DNA of 47,015 nt from Chloroflexota bacterium (GTDB lineage Bacteria > Chloroflexota > Limnocylindria > Limnocylindrales > CSP1-4), in the NCBI GenBank assembly GCA_025351245.1, contig JANXWH010000194.1, forward strand, positions 1-47,015, written 5' to 3'. Numbering within the stretch: the stretch's first letter is position 1; the number at the start of each line of letters is the position of its first letter. This document shows, in pieces, positions 32,042 through 41,237 of the stretch. Below the pieces are notes generated by a model that was given only the letters and a program-made list of their open reading frames with translations, ran no database searches and was not told the DNA's origin. The translations under genes were made by a program, and so were the position numbers.

Positions 32042-32356
32042 TCACATCGCTTCGAACGTCTCGCAGACCTCGATCGTCGCGCCGCTCGAGAGCACCGGGC
32101 AGCCCTTCGCGAGCGCGATCGCGGCGTCCAGGCTGTCGGCGCTGATGATGCTGTAGCCGCTCAGCGCGCTGTGCCCGTCGCCGCTCACGGAGCCGTCAGC
32201 GTTGATCGTCTTCGCCTTGCCGATGGGGTTTCCGGGGTCCGCGACGGCCGCACCGAGCTGGCCGAACCAGGCGCCCCAGGCTGCCATCACCTGTGCTCCC
32301 GCCTCGGGGGTCTCCGGCATCCCGCCGCCGCGGTACGCGAGCAGGTACTTCGCCAT
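32042..32356 (-). CDS. YciI/DGPF-family protein
   Basis: The 104-residue protein has the YCII-related pattern: MAKYLLAYRGGGMPETPEAG, AWGAWFGQLGAAVADPGNP, then SGYSIISADSLDAAIALAKGCPVL and an Ile-Glu-Val-Cys end. These small ferredoxin-fold proteins are widespread and of uncertain function; many lie near sigma-factor genes. It stands alone here, 48 bases after the glucoamylase on the same strand. Confidence 0.88.
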   Translation of the reverse strand: MAKYLLAYRGGGMPETPEAGAQVMAAWGAWFGQLGAAVADPGNPIGKAKTINADGSVSGDGHSALSGYSIISADSLDAAIALAKGCPVLSSGATIEVCETFEAM

Positions 32357-32404
32357 TGTCTGGCTCCTCTCATCGGGGTCGACCTGGAGCAGCGGTCGCT
32401 GCCC

Positions 32405-34870
32405 TCATCCGGACGACGACCGGGAAGGACCGGAATCGACAGCCTCCGACACCGTGACCCGGAGATTCCGCCCTTCCCAGCGCCCGGCCTCCGGCCACCA
32501 GGCCGTGAAGTCCACCGCGGCGCCGGGTCGCAGCCGGTCCGATCCGGGCACGTCGGCCACCCACACGCCGACGCCGGTGTCGCGGGCGTCGATGTCGGCC
32601 CATGTCTGCCAGCCGTCCACCGAATACCGAACGCGGGCCGCGGCCAGCAGCTCGAGACGAAGGACCCGCCCGGCGACCATCGCGGGGCGCGGAGCCGTGA
32701 AGCGCCAGGGCGCGCGCGTCGCCGTCGGCGCCATGCCGTGGTAGCGATGCCAGGCCGCCGCTGGGCGGTCGATGGCGTGGCCGAGGGCGATCGAACGAAG
32801 GAGCTTCACGTACTCCGCGTGGGCCCAGGCCAACGGCATGGCGGACCCGCTGGGCCGGCCGGGGACCAGGCCGCGTGCGGGGATCGGTGCGGCGTCCCAG
32901 ACCTGCTCGGGCAGCATCCCGCCGGCAGACCCCATCCGGCGCATGGCCTCGAGGTACGGTCGCGCATCACGCCCCGCCTCCAGCTCGTAGTGGCCGCGCT
33001 CGCCGACGAGGAGCGGCCAGCCCCGGCCGATTCCGGTGCCATCGAAGGCGCTCCCGTCCTCGTGCTCGCCGTATCCGTCGCCGCTGTAGCGATGCCAGAC
33101 TGGACCGCTGGGCGTCTCCGTCCGGAGGAGCGCATCGGTGACGGCGAGGGTCGCGAGGATGCGCGGGTCGTTGGCCATGCGCAGGCCGAAGCGCACGAGC
33201 GCCAGGAAGTCGGTGCCGACCATCTCATCGGCCGGGATCATGGACGACTCCGGCGGCCGGTTACGCACCGGGACAGGCGTCGAGATGGGGGCGCCGGCCA
33301 GCACCTGGGGCGACGCGATCCGGACGTAGTGGCCGTCGACGCCATGTTCCCTCGAGAGGCGCGTTCCGCGGGCGTAGGTCCACTCCTCGATCGAGGCATT
33401 CCAGTCGTCGGCGAGCTCCAGCAAATAGGTCGCGGCCGGCTCCGGGCTGTGATCCGCGGCCACGACGAGCGCAGCAACGACCGGCGCCAGGGTCGAGGGC
33501 GTCAGCCCGGCGTCTTCCTCCCAGCGATCCTGCTCCGTCGCGGGACCGGTCCGGGCAATGAAGCGCGCGGCCGACGCGATCATGTGCTCGAGCGCGTCCT
33601 CCGTCAGCAGGTGCTCGAACGCGGCCGCGTCACTTCCCGCCATGCCGTGCATCTCCACGGCACCGCCCCGCCGGAGGGCGCCGGCCAGGAGGATGGGGTA
33701 GGCGGCCTCGTCCAGCTGGACGCCCGACCAATAGGCGATCCCGTCCACCCACTGGTTCTGCACCCACGAGCCGTCTGGCTCCTGCGTCGCGACCAGGTAG
33801 GCGAGAGTGCGACGGGCCGTCCGCCGAGCGCCGAGCGCGACGAGCGCGCCGGCGGACTCGACGAGATCCCGCGACCAGACCAGGTGGTAGCCACCCAGGT
33901 CGTTGCGCGTGTTGCCCCAGGGGATCGACAGGCTGGCCACGATCGCGCCCGGAACCGTGCGATCGGCATGGGTTCGAAGGACTGCGGCCGAGGTCAGGTA
34001 GAGCGCGCGATCCTCCTCCGAGACGTCCGACGGGGGGCTGCTCACCGTGCGCAGGAACCCGTGCCAGTTGCCGACGTACTCGTCCCAGGCGTTCTCGAAA
34101 TGGCCGGCGAGCGCGGCACACGCTTCCAGGCCGGCCTCCTCGGGCCGGGTGCCGAAGCCAAGGGCCAGCCGCGCGACGCCATCGGCCAGGACCAGCTCCG
34201 TCATGCCCGCCACGTTGCCGGCCTCCGTGGTCCTGTAGGTCCATGCCATCCGGCCATTGGTCGCGAAGTCCTGCCAGCCGTCCGAGGCCCCCACGTAGCC
34301 AACGCTCTGGCGGACGGGGCCCGGGTCCGAGGCGAGCGCCAGGGCAGCAGCGCCGTTCCGGGCGAACAGCATGGCCCGTCCCTTGTACGTGCCGGTCCAC
34401 GCGCTGTTGTGCAGGCCGCTGAAGCCCAGGTGCGGGGCCAGAAGCGGGTAGAGCCGGAGCGGGTGCGCCAGGCGACCCGGGTCGGACGCGTCGCGCAGGT
34501 CGGTGAGGCGCGCCTCGATATGGATGACGTCCGCGTGATCATCCGCGCAGATGCGGAGGGTCAACGTGTAGCGCGGATGGCTGTGCGTCACGACGATCGC
34601 GGGAACGCCGGGCTCCAGGTGGCGCACGTCCTGCGACGCGTCCCGCTTCACCTCGCTCCAGAACCCATCGTCGTCGGCGACGATGAACCCAAGGTCGCGG
34701 ACCTGGGGTCGGTCCACGCGGGGCCAGTAGACCTCGTTCAGGATCCCGTGACCGATCGTGAACCAGACGCGGCTCGAGAAATGGGACGTCCCGACCGCGT
34801 CCTTCTCGCTGCTCGACCAGGTTGGGGGCGCCCCCGGAGCCCCGGGCGCGTTAGCGGCGTCGTCCGTCAT
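32405..34870 (-). CDS. Glucoamylase-type glycoside hydrolase (GH15)
   Basis: The 821-residue protein has an N-terminal beta domain (about 1-270; SHFSSRVWFTIGHGILNEVYWPR) and an alpha/alpha-barrel catalytic domain (about 290-700). GYHLVWSRDLVE and TQEPDGSWVQNQWVDG fit subsites, RWEEDAGLTPSTLAPVVAAL carries the acid Glu and GMLPEQVWD the base Glu. A C-terminal starch-related beta domain may follow (about 715-810). GH15 enzymes release glucose from starch, glycogen or related glucans. No signal peptide is visible, so it probably acts on storage glucan in the cell. ATG 34870 overlaps the upstream fragment's stop. Confidence 0.92.
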   Translation of the reverse strand: MTDDAANAPGAPGAPPTWSSSEKDAVGTSHFSSRVWFTIGHGILNEVYWPRVDRPQVRDLGFIVADDDGFWSEVKRDASQDVRHLEPGVPAIVVTHSHPRYTLTLRICADDHADVIHIEARLTDLRDASDPGRLAHPLRLYPLLAPHLGFSGLHNSAWTGTYKGRAMLFARNGAAALALASDPGPVRQSVGYVGASDGWQDFATNGRMAWTYRTTEAGNVAGMTELVLADGVARLALGFGTRPEEAGLEACAALAGHFENAWDEYVGNWHGFLRTVSSPPSDVSEEDRALYLTSAAVLRTHADRTVPGAIVASLSIPWGNTRNDLGGYHLVWSRDLVESAGALVALGARRTARRTLAYLVATQEPDGSWVQNQWVDGIAYWSGVQLDEAAYPILLAGALRRGGAVEMHGMAGSDAAAFEHLLTEDALEHMIASAARFIARTGPATEQDRWEEDAGLTPSTLAPVVAALVVAADHSPEPAATYLLELADDWNASIEEWTYARGTRLSREHGVDGHYVRIASPQVLAGAPISTPVPVRNRPPESSMIPADEMVGTDFLALVRFGLRMANDPRILATLAVTDALLRTETPSGPVWHRYSGDGYGEHEDGSAFDGTGIGRGWPLLVGERGHYELEAGRDARPYLEAMRRMGSAGGMLPEQVWDAAPIPARGLVPGRPSGSAMPLAWAHAEYVKLLRSIALGHAIDRPAAAWHRYHGMAPTATRAPWRFTAPRPAMVAGRVLRLELLAAARVRYSVDGWQTWADIDARDTGVGVWVADVPGSDRLRPGAAVDFTAWWPEAGRWEGRNLRVTVSEAVDSGPSRSSSG

Positions 34871-35076
34871 GGTGCCCGGCCGATCGAATGGAATGCGTCC
34901 AGCCGGCGGCTCCACAGCCCGATGTACCCGGAGGGCGCGTACTGCGTCTGGAGGTTCACGCCGCGCTGGAGCGCCTCCGTGAGCGGCAACGTCGAGCGCT
35001 GCAGGAGGAGCTGACGCGCCAGCAGCGCGCGCTTGAGCTGCCGCGCCGAGAGGACCGGCTCGCTCACCGGCGCCAC
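34867..35076 (-). pseudogene. N-terminal fragment of an AlkZ/YcaQ-like winged-helix protein
   Basis: The 69 residues match the start of winged-helix DNA-binding (HTH_42/AlkZ-like) proteins: PVLSARQLKRALLARQLLLQ, then LTEALQRGVNLQTQYAPSGYIGLWSRRLDAF. Full members are about 350-400 residues and act on DNA crosslinks or are of unknown role. Here the frame stops after FHSIGRAP, at the glucoamylase ATG, so only the first domain remains. It is probably a remnant, but a short functional product cannot be ruled out. Confidence 0.65.
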
Positions 35077-35143
35077 GCGAGCGGACGTGTGGGGGGACGC
35101 ATGGGAATGACCTCAGCCGTTGCTGGTTGCCGCTGGCGGCCCG

Positions 35144-36124
35144 TCAGCCCTCCGGGGCCGGGTCGGGCGCTCCGCATAGCTCGACCATCATGTCCCAGAG
35201 GCGCCGGCGATCGACGGCGCCCAGGCGGGTGCTGGGGACCCGGTCGAACGGCCGTGGTCGGCGATCCAGGTAAAGCGCCCCGCTCACAGCCGCCGCAGCC
35301 GGGTCCGCGGCCAGCCAGACGATGGTGTCGGCGCCCTCGGCTGGCGTCCGCAGGAGGGGGCGCATCGCGCGGTAGAAGACCGGCAGCGTCTCCGCGAGCC
35401 CCGGCGTGTCGGCCCAGCCGGGGTGCATCGCGTTGATCGTGATTCCGGTCCCGTCAAGACGGCGGGCCCACTCGCGGACCAGGGCGGTCTGCGCACGCTT
35501 CGCGCGAGCATAGGCGCGGGGGCCCGAGTACGGCTCGGCGATCAGTTGCAGGTCGTCCAGGTCCAACTTCTGGCTGTACATGCCGCCGGAGGTCACGGAG
35601 ATGACCCTGGCGCCTGGGCTGCCCTTGAGCAGCGGGAGGAGGCCGGAGATGAGGGCGAACGGCCCGCTGACGAGGACGGCCAGCGTGGCCTCGATCCCGT
35701 CCGGCCCTTCGCGGCGTTCCGGGTAGATCGCCCCGGCATTGTCGACAAGGATGTCCAGCCGGGGCTCCGTCTGCAGGATCCGGCTCACGGCGGTCCGGAC
35801 AGACGCGAGCGACCCCATGTCGGCCACGACGATCGGGAAGCGGTCCGCGCCGTGCGCGGCCACCAGGGAATCGCGCACCGCGGCGAGTCGCTCCTCGCTC
35901 CGGCCGACGAGAATGACCCGGGCTCCCAACGACGCCAGCGCATCCGTCGTCACCCGCCCCAGCCCGGACGTGGGACCAGTGACCAGCGCGGTTCGGCCGA
36001 TGAGCGCGCCATCCGGCGGCATAGCCCATCCGAACAACCTGCGACGGAGCATTATTCCTACCCGCGAGAAGCTGCCGATGACCGACACTTCAAGGCCGTC
36101 GTCCACGAGCGACTTGAGGTCCAC
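35144..36124 (-). CDS. Short-chain dehydrogenase/reductase (SDR)
   Basis: The 326-residue protein has the SDR core: TALVTGPTSGLGRVTTDALA (nucleotide loop), LDILVDNAGAI, ISVTSGGM and the catalytic SGPRAYARAKRAQ (Tyr-x3-Lys). An N-terminal helix of about 40 residues precedes the fold. GTG 36124 follows GGAGGA by 6 bases, a better start than the earlier GTG at 36130. The C-terminus (ALYLDRRPRPFDRVPST) resembles retinol-dehydrogenase-type SDRs. The substrate is unknown. It is divergent from the SRPBCC/FAD gene set and may share a promoter region with it. Confidence 0.9.
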   Translation of the reverse strand: MDLKSLVDDGLEVSVIGSFSRVGIMLRRRLFGWAMPPDGALIGRTALVTGPTSGLGRVTTDALASLGARVILVGRSEERLAAVRDSLVAAHGADRFPIVVADMGSLASVRTAVSRILQTEPRLDILVDNAGAIYPERREGPDGIEATLAVLVSGPFALISGLLPLLKGSPGARVISVTSGGMYSQKLDLDDLQLIAEPYSGPRAYARAKRAQTALVREWARRLDGTGITINAMHPGWADTPGLAETLPVFYRAMRPLLRTPAEGADTIVWLAADPAAAAVSGALYLDRRPRPFDRVPSTRLGAVDRRRLWDMMVELCGAPDPAPEG

Positions 36125-36219
36125 GGGCACTCCTCCGGATGGCGACGTCCGTCGGGCCGGCGGGCGCCGGCCACAGATCACCCATCCATCATGAGCGACG
36201 GCGCAGATTGGAGCCACGG

Positions 36220-36687
36220 ATGACCAGGCTGACGGAACAGATCGAGACGACCCTGCCGATCGAGGACGTATTCGCCTTCGTCGCCGATTTCGCGAACTCC
36301 AGGCACTGGGATCCCGGCGTCGCCACGTCCGAGCGCATCGACGCGGGACCGGTGGGGCTCGGTGCGCGGTATCGGCTCGGGGTGCGGATGCGCGGTCGGG
36401 TCGCCTCGATGGAGTACCGGATCACGACCTTCGAAGCGCCCCGCCGCGTCGTGCTCACCGGCGAGGGATCCGGGGTCTCGGCGGTCGACGAGATCCGGTT
36501 CGCACCTGCCGGGACGGGCACCCGGATCGACTACACGGCCGACATCCGCCTGGCCGGCCTCATGCGGCTGGCCCAGCCGTTCCTGGGCGGGGCCTTCGCG
36601 AAGATCGCACGCGACGCCCTGGACGGGATGCAACGCGCCCTGGAAGCGCGGGCGGCGGAGCGCGCCGGCGACACGACGCGCCCATGA
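36220..36687 (+). CDS. SRPBCC-family (START-like) protein
   Basis: The 155-residue protein has the SRPBCC fold: [26 protein letters not shown], then the strands [19 protein letters not shown] and [13 protein letters not shown], and a C-terminal helix [17 protein letters not shown]. Such proteins bind lipid-like or aromatic ligands. GGAG lies before the ATG. The stop overlaps the FAD oxidoreductase ATG by 4 bp, so it belongs to the fatty-acid-modification set; it could bind the lipid substrate. Confidence 0.88.
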   Translation: MTRLTEQIETTLPIEDVFAFVADFANSRHWDPGVATSERIDAGPVGLGARYRLGVRMRGRVASMEYRITTFEAPRRVVLTGEGSGVSAVDEIRFAPAGTGTRIDYTADIRLAGLMRLAQPFLGGAFAKIARDALDGMQRALEARAAERAGDTTRP

Positions 36688-37955
36688 AGGTCGCCGTGGT
36701 TGGGGCGGGCATCAGCGGGCTCACGGCTGCCTACGCGCTGAGCCGGGAGCACCAGGTGCGGCTCTTCGAGCGGGAGCCGACCGTGGGTGGGCACGTCGAG
36801 ACCGTCGTCATCGACGCTCCCGACGGGCCCGTTCCCCTGGACACCGGGGTCATCGTCTACAACAACCGCACCTACCCGCGGTTCGTGGGCCTCCTCGACC
36901 AGCTCGGCGTGGCCACGCAGACGAGCGAGATGTCGCTCGGGTCGTCGTGTCGCGCCTGTGGCGTCGAGTACAGCTCGCGCGGCCTGCGCGGCTACTTCGC
37001 GCGACCGGAAGCCCTCGCGCAACCGGCGCACTGGAGGATGGGGGCGGATGTCCTCCGCTTCTACCGCGACGCCCGCCGCACGATCGACGAAGGGACGGCG
37101 TCCCGCGCGACCTTGGGCGACTACCTGGAGGACCGCGGGTTCGGCCCGGCGTTCCGCAACCACTTCCTCATCCCGATCACGTCCGCGGTGTGGTCCACGG
37201 CACCGGACCGGATCCTGGAGTTCCCGGTCGACTACCTGCTGCGCTTCCTGGACCACCATGGACTGATCGGCTGGCGCAAGGCGGTGCAGTGGCGGACGAT
37301 CCGCGGCGGGTCGAAGGAGTACGTGGCGAAGGTCGTCGCGGCGCTGCCCACGGACGCGGTCCGTGCCGGGGACCCGGTCACCGACGTGGTGCGTGACGAC
37401 GACGGCGTCACGGTCAACGCCGCGGATGGTTCCTCCGAGCGATTCGACGCGGTCGTGGTGGCGACCCATGCGGACGACGCGCTGCGCCTCCTGGGCGACG
37501 CCGACGCGGGCGAGCGCGCCGCGCTTGGCGCCTTCGAGTACTCAACGAACCAGGTCGTCCTCCACACGGATCGGCGCCTGCTGCCCAGCAAGCGGAGCGC
37601 CTGGGCCTCGTGGAACGTCGACCAGGCCAGCTGCCAGCGGCCCGGGGAGGCGCTGACCATGACGTATCACATGAACCGGCTGCAGGCGCTCCCGGGGTCC
37701 ATCCAGTACTGCGTCTCCCTGAACCCGGGCGACCGCGTCCGGCCTGACAAGGTCCTCGTGGATCGCGAGTTCAGCCATCCGCTCTACACGTTCGCGACGC
37801 TCGCCGCTCAGCAAGCCCTGCGTGGCCTTCAGGGCCGGCGGCGGACCTGGTTCGCCGGCGCGCACCTCGGCTACGGCTTCCACGAAGACGGCTGCCGCTC
37901 AGGCTACGAGGCGGCCGAGCTGCTGACCTCGGCCGCAACGGCCCGTTCCGCATGA
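36684..37955 (+). CDS. FAD-dependent amine-oxidase-like oxidoreductase (COG2907 type)
   Basis: The 423-residue flavoprotein opens with [20 protein letters not shown] and GGHVETV, a Rossmann FAD motif, and ends [20 protein letters not shown], where FAD is closed in. This group is regularly encoded with DUF1365 and a cyclopropane-fatty-acid synthase-like methyltransferase and is thought to act on unsaturated or methylated acyl chains, for example as a desaturase or reductase. The reaction here is not proved. Both ends overlap neighbours by 4 bp (ATGA). Confidence 0.9.
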   Translation: MKVAVVGAGISGLTAAYALSREHQVRLFEREPTVGGHVETVVIDAPDGPVPLDTGVIVYNNRTYPRFVGLLDQLGVATQTSEMSLGSSCRACGVEYSSRGLRGYFARPEALAQPAHWRMGADVLRFYRDARRTIDEGTASRATLGDYLEDRGFGPAFRNHFLIPITSAVWSTAPDRILEFPVDYLLRFLDHHGLIGWRKAVQWRTIRGGSKEYVAKVVAALPTDAVRAGDPVTDVVRDDDGVTVNAADGSSERFDAVVVATHADDALRLLGDADAGERAALGAFEYSTNQVVLHTDRRLLPSKRSAWASWNVDQASCQRPGEALTMTYHMNRLQALPGSIQYCVSLNPGDRVRPDKVLVDREFSHPLYTFATLAAQQALRGLQGRRRTWFAGAHLGYGFHEDGCRSGYEAAELLTSAATARSA

Positions 37956-38734
37956 GGTCGCACCTCCTCGAGGGGAAGGTCACCCACCTTCGGACTCGCC
38001 CGTTCACGAACCGACTGGATCATGCGGTCTTCTACTTCGCCCTCGACCTCGCCGAGCTCGAGGAAGTGACGCGCAGGATCCGGCTCGTCCGGCGCAACCG
38101 GCCGGGCGTGCTCACCTTCCGGGATGGCGACCACCTGGATCCGCCGGCGCGCGACCTGGAGGTCGCGGTTCGGCAGCACCTCCGTGACCATGGCGAGGAC
38201 CCCGAGGGCTGGCGGGTGACCCTCGTGACCAACCTGCGGGTCTTCGGCTACGTGTTCAACCCGGCCAGCTTCTTCCTGTGCCGCGATGCGGCCGGAGAGC
38301 TCCGGATCGTCGTCGTGGAGGTCCACAACACGCACGGGGAGCGACATCTCTACACGCTCCGACCGGAGCGGCAGGGAGCCTCGCACGTCGCATCGATGGA
38401 CAAGGACTTCTACGTCTCGCCGTTCATCGACATGGTGGGGCAGTACACCGTGCGCGTCCGAGACCACCGCACCAGCCTGCGGATCGCGATCGACGAGAGC
38501 CAGGGTGGGGAGCCGGTGCTCCACACGAGCCTCGTCCTCAGGCGCGTCCGCCTCACCGACCGGGCCGTCGCCCGGATGCTGGTCCGGTACCCCTTCGTGA
38601 CGCAGAAGACGATCGGCGCGATCCACCTGCATGCATGGCGCCTGTGGCGACGCGGCGCCCACTTCTATCGCCACGGGGAGGCCACGCGCCGCCGCGGGGA
38701 CGCCGCCAGGCCCCACGGGGAGGCCGCTCCGTGA
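37952..38734 (+). CDS. DUF1365-family protein
   Basis: The 260-residue protein matches DUF1365: [66 protein letters not shown]. The C-terminal [22 protein letters not shown] is typical too. DUF1365 proteins are of unknown activity but almost always lie with COG2907 oxidoreductases and CFA-like methyltransferases. A charged tail of repeated HGEA/RRRGDA follows the domain. The stop overlaps the next GTG by 4 bp. Confidence 0.92.
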   Translation: MRSHLLEGKVTHLRTRPFTNRLDHAVFYFALDLAELEEVTRRIRLVRRNRPGVLTFRDGDHLDPPARDLEVAVRQHLRDHGEDPEGWRVTLVTNLRVFGYVFNPASFFLCRDAAGELRIVVVEVHNTHGERHLYTLRPERQGASHVASMDKDFYVSPFIDMVGQYTVRVRDHRTSLRIAIDESQGGEPVLHTSLVLRRVRLTDRAVARMLVRYPFVTQKTIGAIHLHAWRLWRRGAHFYRHGEATRRRGDAARPHGEAAP

Positions 38735-39972
38735 GCGAGCGAGCGGCCGCCCGGCGCATCCGCGGTGTCCCGGGACCGGTCCTGGCCGACTTCGCCTGGC
38801 GAATCGGCGTCGCGGCCGCGTCCCGCATCCGGATCGGCAGCCTGACCGTCGTCCTCCCCGACGGGTCGCGTCGCGTGTTCGGCGACCGCCAGGCGGTGCG
38901 TCGAGGGGAGATCCGCATCCACGACCAGGAGGCTCTCGTCCGCATCCTGCTCCACGGCGAGACCGGGGCCGGTGAGGCATACATGGATGGGCTCTGGTCC
39001 AGCCCGGACCTTGTCGCGCTCATCGAGCTGGCGGCGCTGAACCGCGCGTCGCTGGCGCTGTCGGCCGGCTGGTGGCGCGTGCCCGCCCAGCTTGGCCGGA
39101 CGCTGGCCCACCGGGCGAGGCGCAACACGCACGCCCAGAGCAAGCGCAACATCGCGGCCCACTACGACCTCGGGAACGACTTCTACCGGCTGTTCCTCGA
39201 CGAGACCATGACCTATTCCAGCGCCGTGTTCGCCTCGCCCGACCAGTCGCTGGCGGATGCGCAGCGGAACAAGAACCGGGTCATCGCCGAGCGCGCCGGT
39301 CTCGCCCGGGGACAGCACGTGCTGGAGATCGGCACGGGATGGGGCGGGTTTGCCCTGTATGCCGCGGGCGAGCTGGGTTGCCGCGTGACGACGCTCACGA
39401 TCTCCCGCTAGCAGCACGCGCTGGCGTCCGAGCGGGTCCGCGCCGCCGGGCTCGAGGACCTCGTCGACGTGCAGCTCCGGGACTACCGCGAGATCAGCGG
39501 CACCTACGACGCGATCGTCTCCATCGAGATGCTGGAGGCGGTGGGCGCCGAGTACTTCACGATGTTCTTCGCTGCCTGTGACCGGGCGCTTGCCCCCGGC
39601 GGCAGGATGAGCCTCCAGTCGATCACCTTCCCGGACGCCGCCTACGAGGCCCAGCGTCGCGGCGCCAACTGGATCCAGCGGTACATCTTCCCCGGCGGCC
39701 TGTGCCCCTCGCTCGCCGTGATCGAGCGGGCAACGCGCGACACGAACCTCCTCATCACCGGCGTCGAGGACGTTGCCCCCCACTACGTACGGACGCTGGC
39801 CGCGTGGCGGACGCGCTTCCTCGAGCAGCTCGAGGCCGTCCGGGCGATGGGCTTCGACGAGCGCTTCGTGCGGATGTGGGAGTACTACCTCTCCCTGAGC
39901 GAGGCCGCGTTCGCCACCGGGGCCACCCAGGTCCAGCAGATCGTGTTCGAGAAACGACCCGGGATCCTGTAG
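38731..39972 (+). pseudogene. Cyclopropane-fatty-acid synthase-like methyltransferase, interrupted by an in-frame TAG
   Basis: One frame from GTG 38731 to 39972 encodes a full CFA-synthase-like protein of about 413 residues. It includes SKRNIAAHYDLGNDFYRLFL, TYSSAVFASPDQSL, the SAM motif VLEIGTGWGGFALYAAG, and after the stop DYREISGTYDAIVSIEMLEAVG and GGRMSLQSITFPD. Codon 227 (39409-39411) is TAG, in TISR-stop-QHALASERV, where relatives have Glu (TISREQ). A single G-to-T change from GAG explains it. The rest is intact with no frameshift, so the event is recent or is a sequence error. Overlaps DUF1365 by 4 bp. Confidence 0.88.
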
Positions 39973-40092
39973 CGATCCCGCAGAGGCGCGGCACCATGCC
40001 TGGCAGGGACCGTGCTGAGCCGCCCGGACATGCCGGTGGCGACAGTCGCCGGCATCTTCCGCTACGCTCCGCGCCCAGGAAAGGAATGCTCG

Positions 40093-41076
40093 TTGCCGCC
40101 AGAGCCGTTTCCGCGCGCCGCGCTCGACGCGAATCGGTCCGGACGCCTCACGCCGGATCAGTCCACCTTCTACCGGGGGGAGGCAGCGTCGGACCGCAAG
40201 AACCTCCTGATCGGCGGCCTGGTCGTTGCGGGGCTGGGAGCCGTGGTCGTCTTCGGCGCGCTCACTGGTCGGGCTCCCGGCGGCCGGCTGGAGTCGCTCC
40301 TGGTCGGCGTAGCGTTGCTCGCCGTCGGCGCCGTGGTCGCGTTCTTCGGGGGGATCCGCGGGTCGCAGGCGAAGGCCGCGGCCGTGGACGCGGGACGGGT
40401 CACCCTGCTGGAGGGGCCGTTCCGGCGCGAGCGCCGGGACCGGCGGGACGGCTCGTTTGGGGACGACTCCAGCCACATCAGCCCCGGGAACGAGTACGAG
40501 TACTACCTCCTTGTCGGCGACCGCAGCTTCTCCGTGCCGCAGGAGCAATGGGAGGCCGCGCCGGAGGATGGTGTCGTCCGGGTCTACCTGCTGGGGGACT
40601 CGGACAGGATCGTCAACCTGGAGCGGATCGCCGACGCCCCGCCGCCGCAGGTGCCCGGCTTCGTGCGTGCCGCGGTGGAGCTGGCCGCGAAGTCCCCGGA
40701 CCCGGACCGGGCCGCGGAGGCCCGGGCGCTCCTCCGCCAGGAGGACGCGCTGACGGGCGTCGCCGCCGTCACGACCACGCCGGGGGGCGCTGCGGCCGCG
40801 ACCACCGGGGCTCCCTCGGGGGCGCCGGCCGTCCCCCTGGAGCAGGCGATCCTCGGGACCTGGCGGAGTGACCTGGCCGGCATCACATACGAGTTCCGGG
40901 CCGACGGATCCGCCATCGCGAGCTCACCGCGGCACGGCGTCCGCGAGCAGCGCTGGTCCCTGGCTGGCCCGGGCACGATCCACCTCGACGATGCCACGCT
41001 CCACGCCACGGTCGATGGCGACGCCCTCTCGCTCGGGGAGCCGCCACGGTTCCTCACGTTCCATCGCGTGGGCTGA
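40093..41076 (+). CDS. Membrane protein with two helices and a C-terminal lipocalin-like domain
   Basis: I recognise no named family. Two membrane helices (about residues 37-60 and 68-92) precede a soluble domain with GRVTLLEGPFRRERRD and YEYYLLVGDRSFSVPQEQWE, and an Ala/Thr/Gly linker. The end (LEQAILGTWRSDLAGITYEFRADGS) resembles a lipocalin-like domain. The chosen TTG at 40093 has AGGAA nearby and the upstream GCTACGCT could be a promoter -10; an ATG/CTG start at 40012 is possible. Function unknown. Confidence 0.7.
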   Translation: MPPEPFPRAALDANRSGRLTPDQSTFYRGEAASDRKNLLIGGLVVAGLGAVVVFGALTGRAPGGRLESLLVGVALLAVGAVVAFFGGIRGSQAKAAAVDAGRVTLLEGPFRRERRDRRDGSFGDDSSHISPGNEYEYYLLVGDRSFSVPQEQWEAAPEDGVVRVYLLGDSDRIVNLERIADAPPPQVPGFVRAAVELAAKSPDPDRAAEARALLRQEDALTGVAAVTTTPGGAAAATTGAPSGAPAVPLEQAILGTWRSDLAGITYEFRADGSAIASSPRHGVREQRWSLAGPGTIHLDDATLHATVDGDALSLGEPPRFLTFHRVG

Positions 41077-41237
41077 CGCAGCTCTTGCTGGTGCCCGGGG
41101 GCCCGGAGTCGGCCCCCGCCGACGTTCGACGAGGCGGGGGCGCTGGATCCGATAGCGGCCCCCCGAGCTCCACGGCTCGCCGCTTCGCGTTTCCGGTACT
41201 CTCTCGTGACCATCCGACCGTCGACGGAGCGTCCCCC

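Noticed and set aside
39409-39411. TAG codon in the CFA-like gene as a recoded amino acid (for example pyrrolysine)
   Set aside because: The expected residue is Glu, one base away from TAG, no pyl genes are visible, and no other gene in the window has an internal TAG. A mutation or error is simpler.
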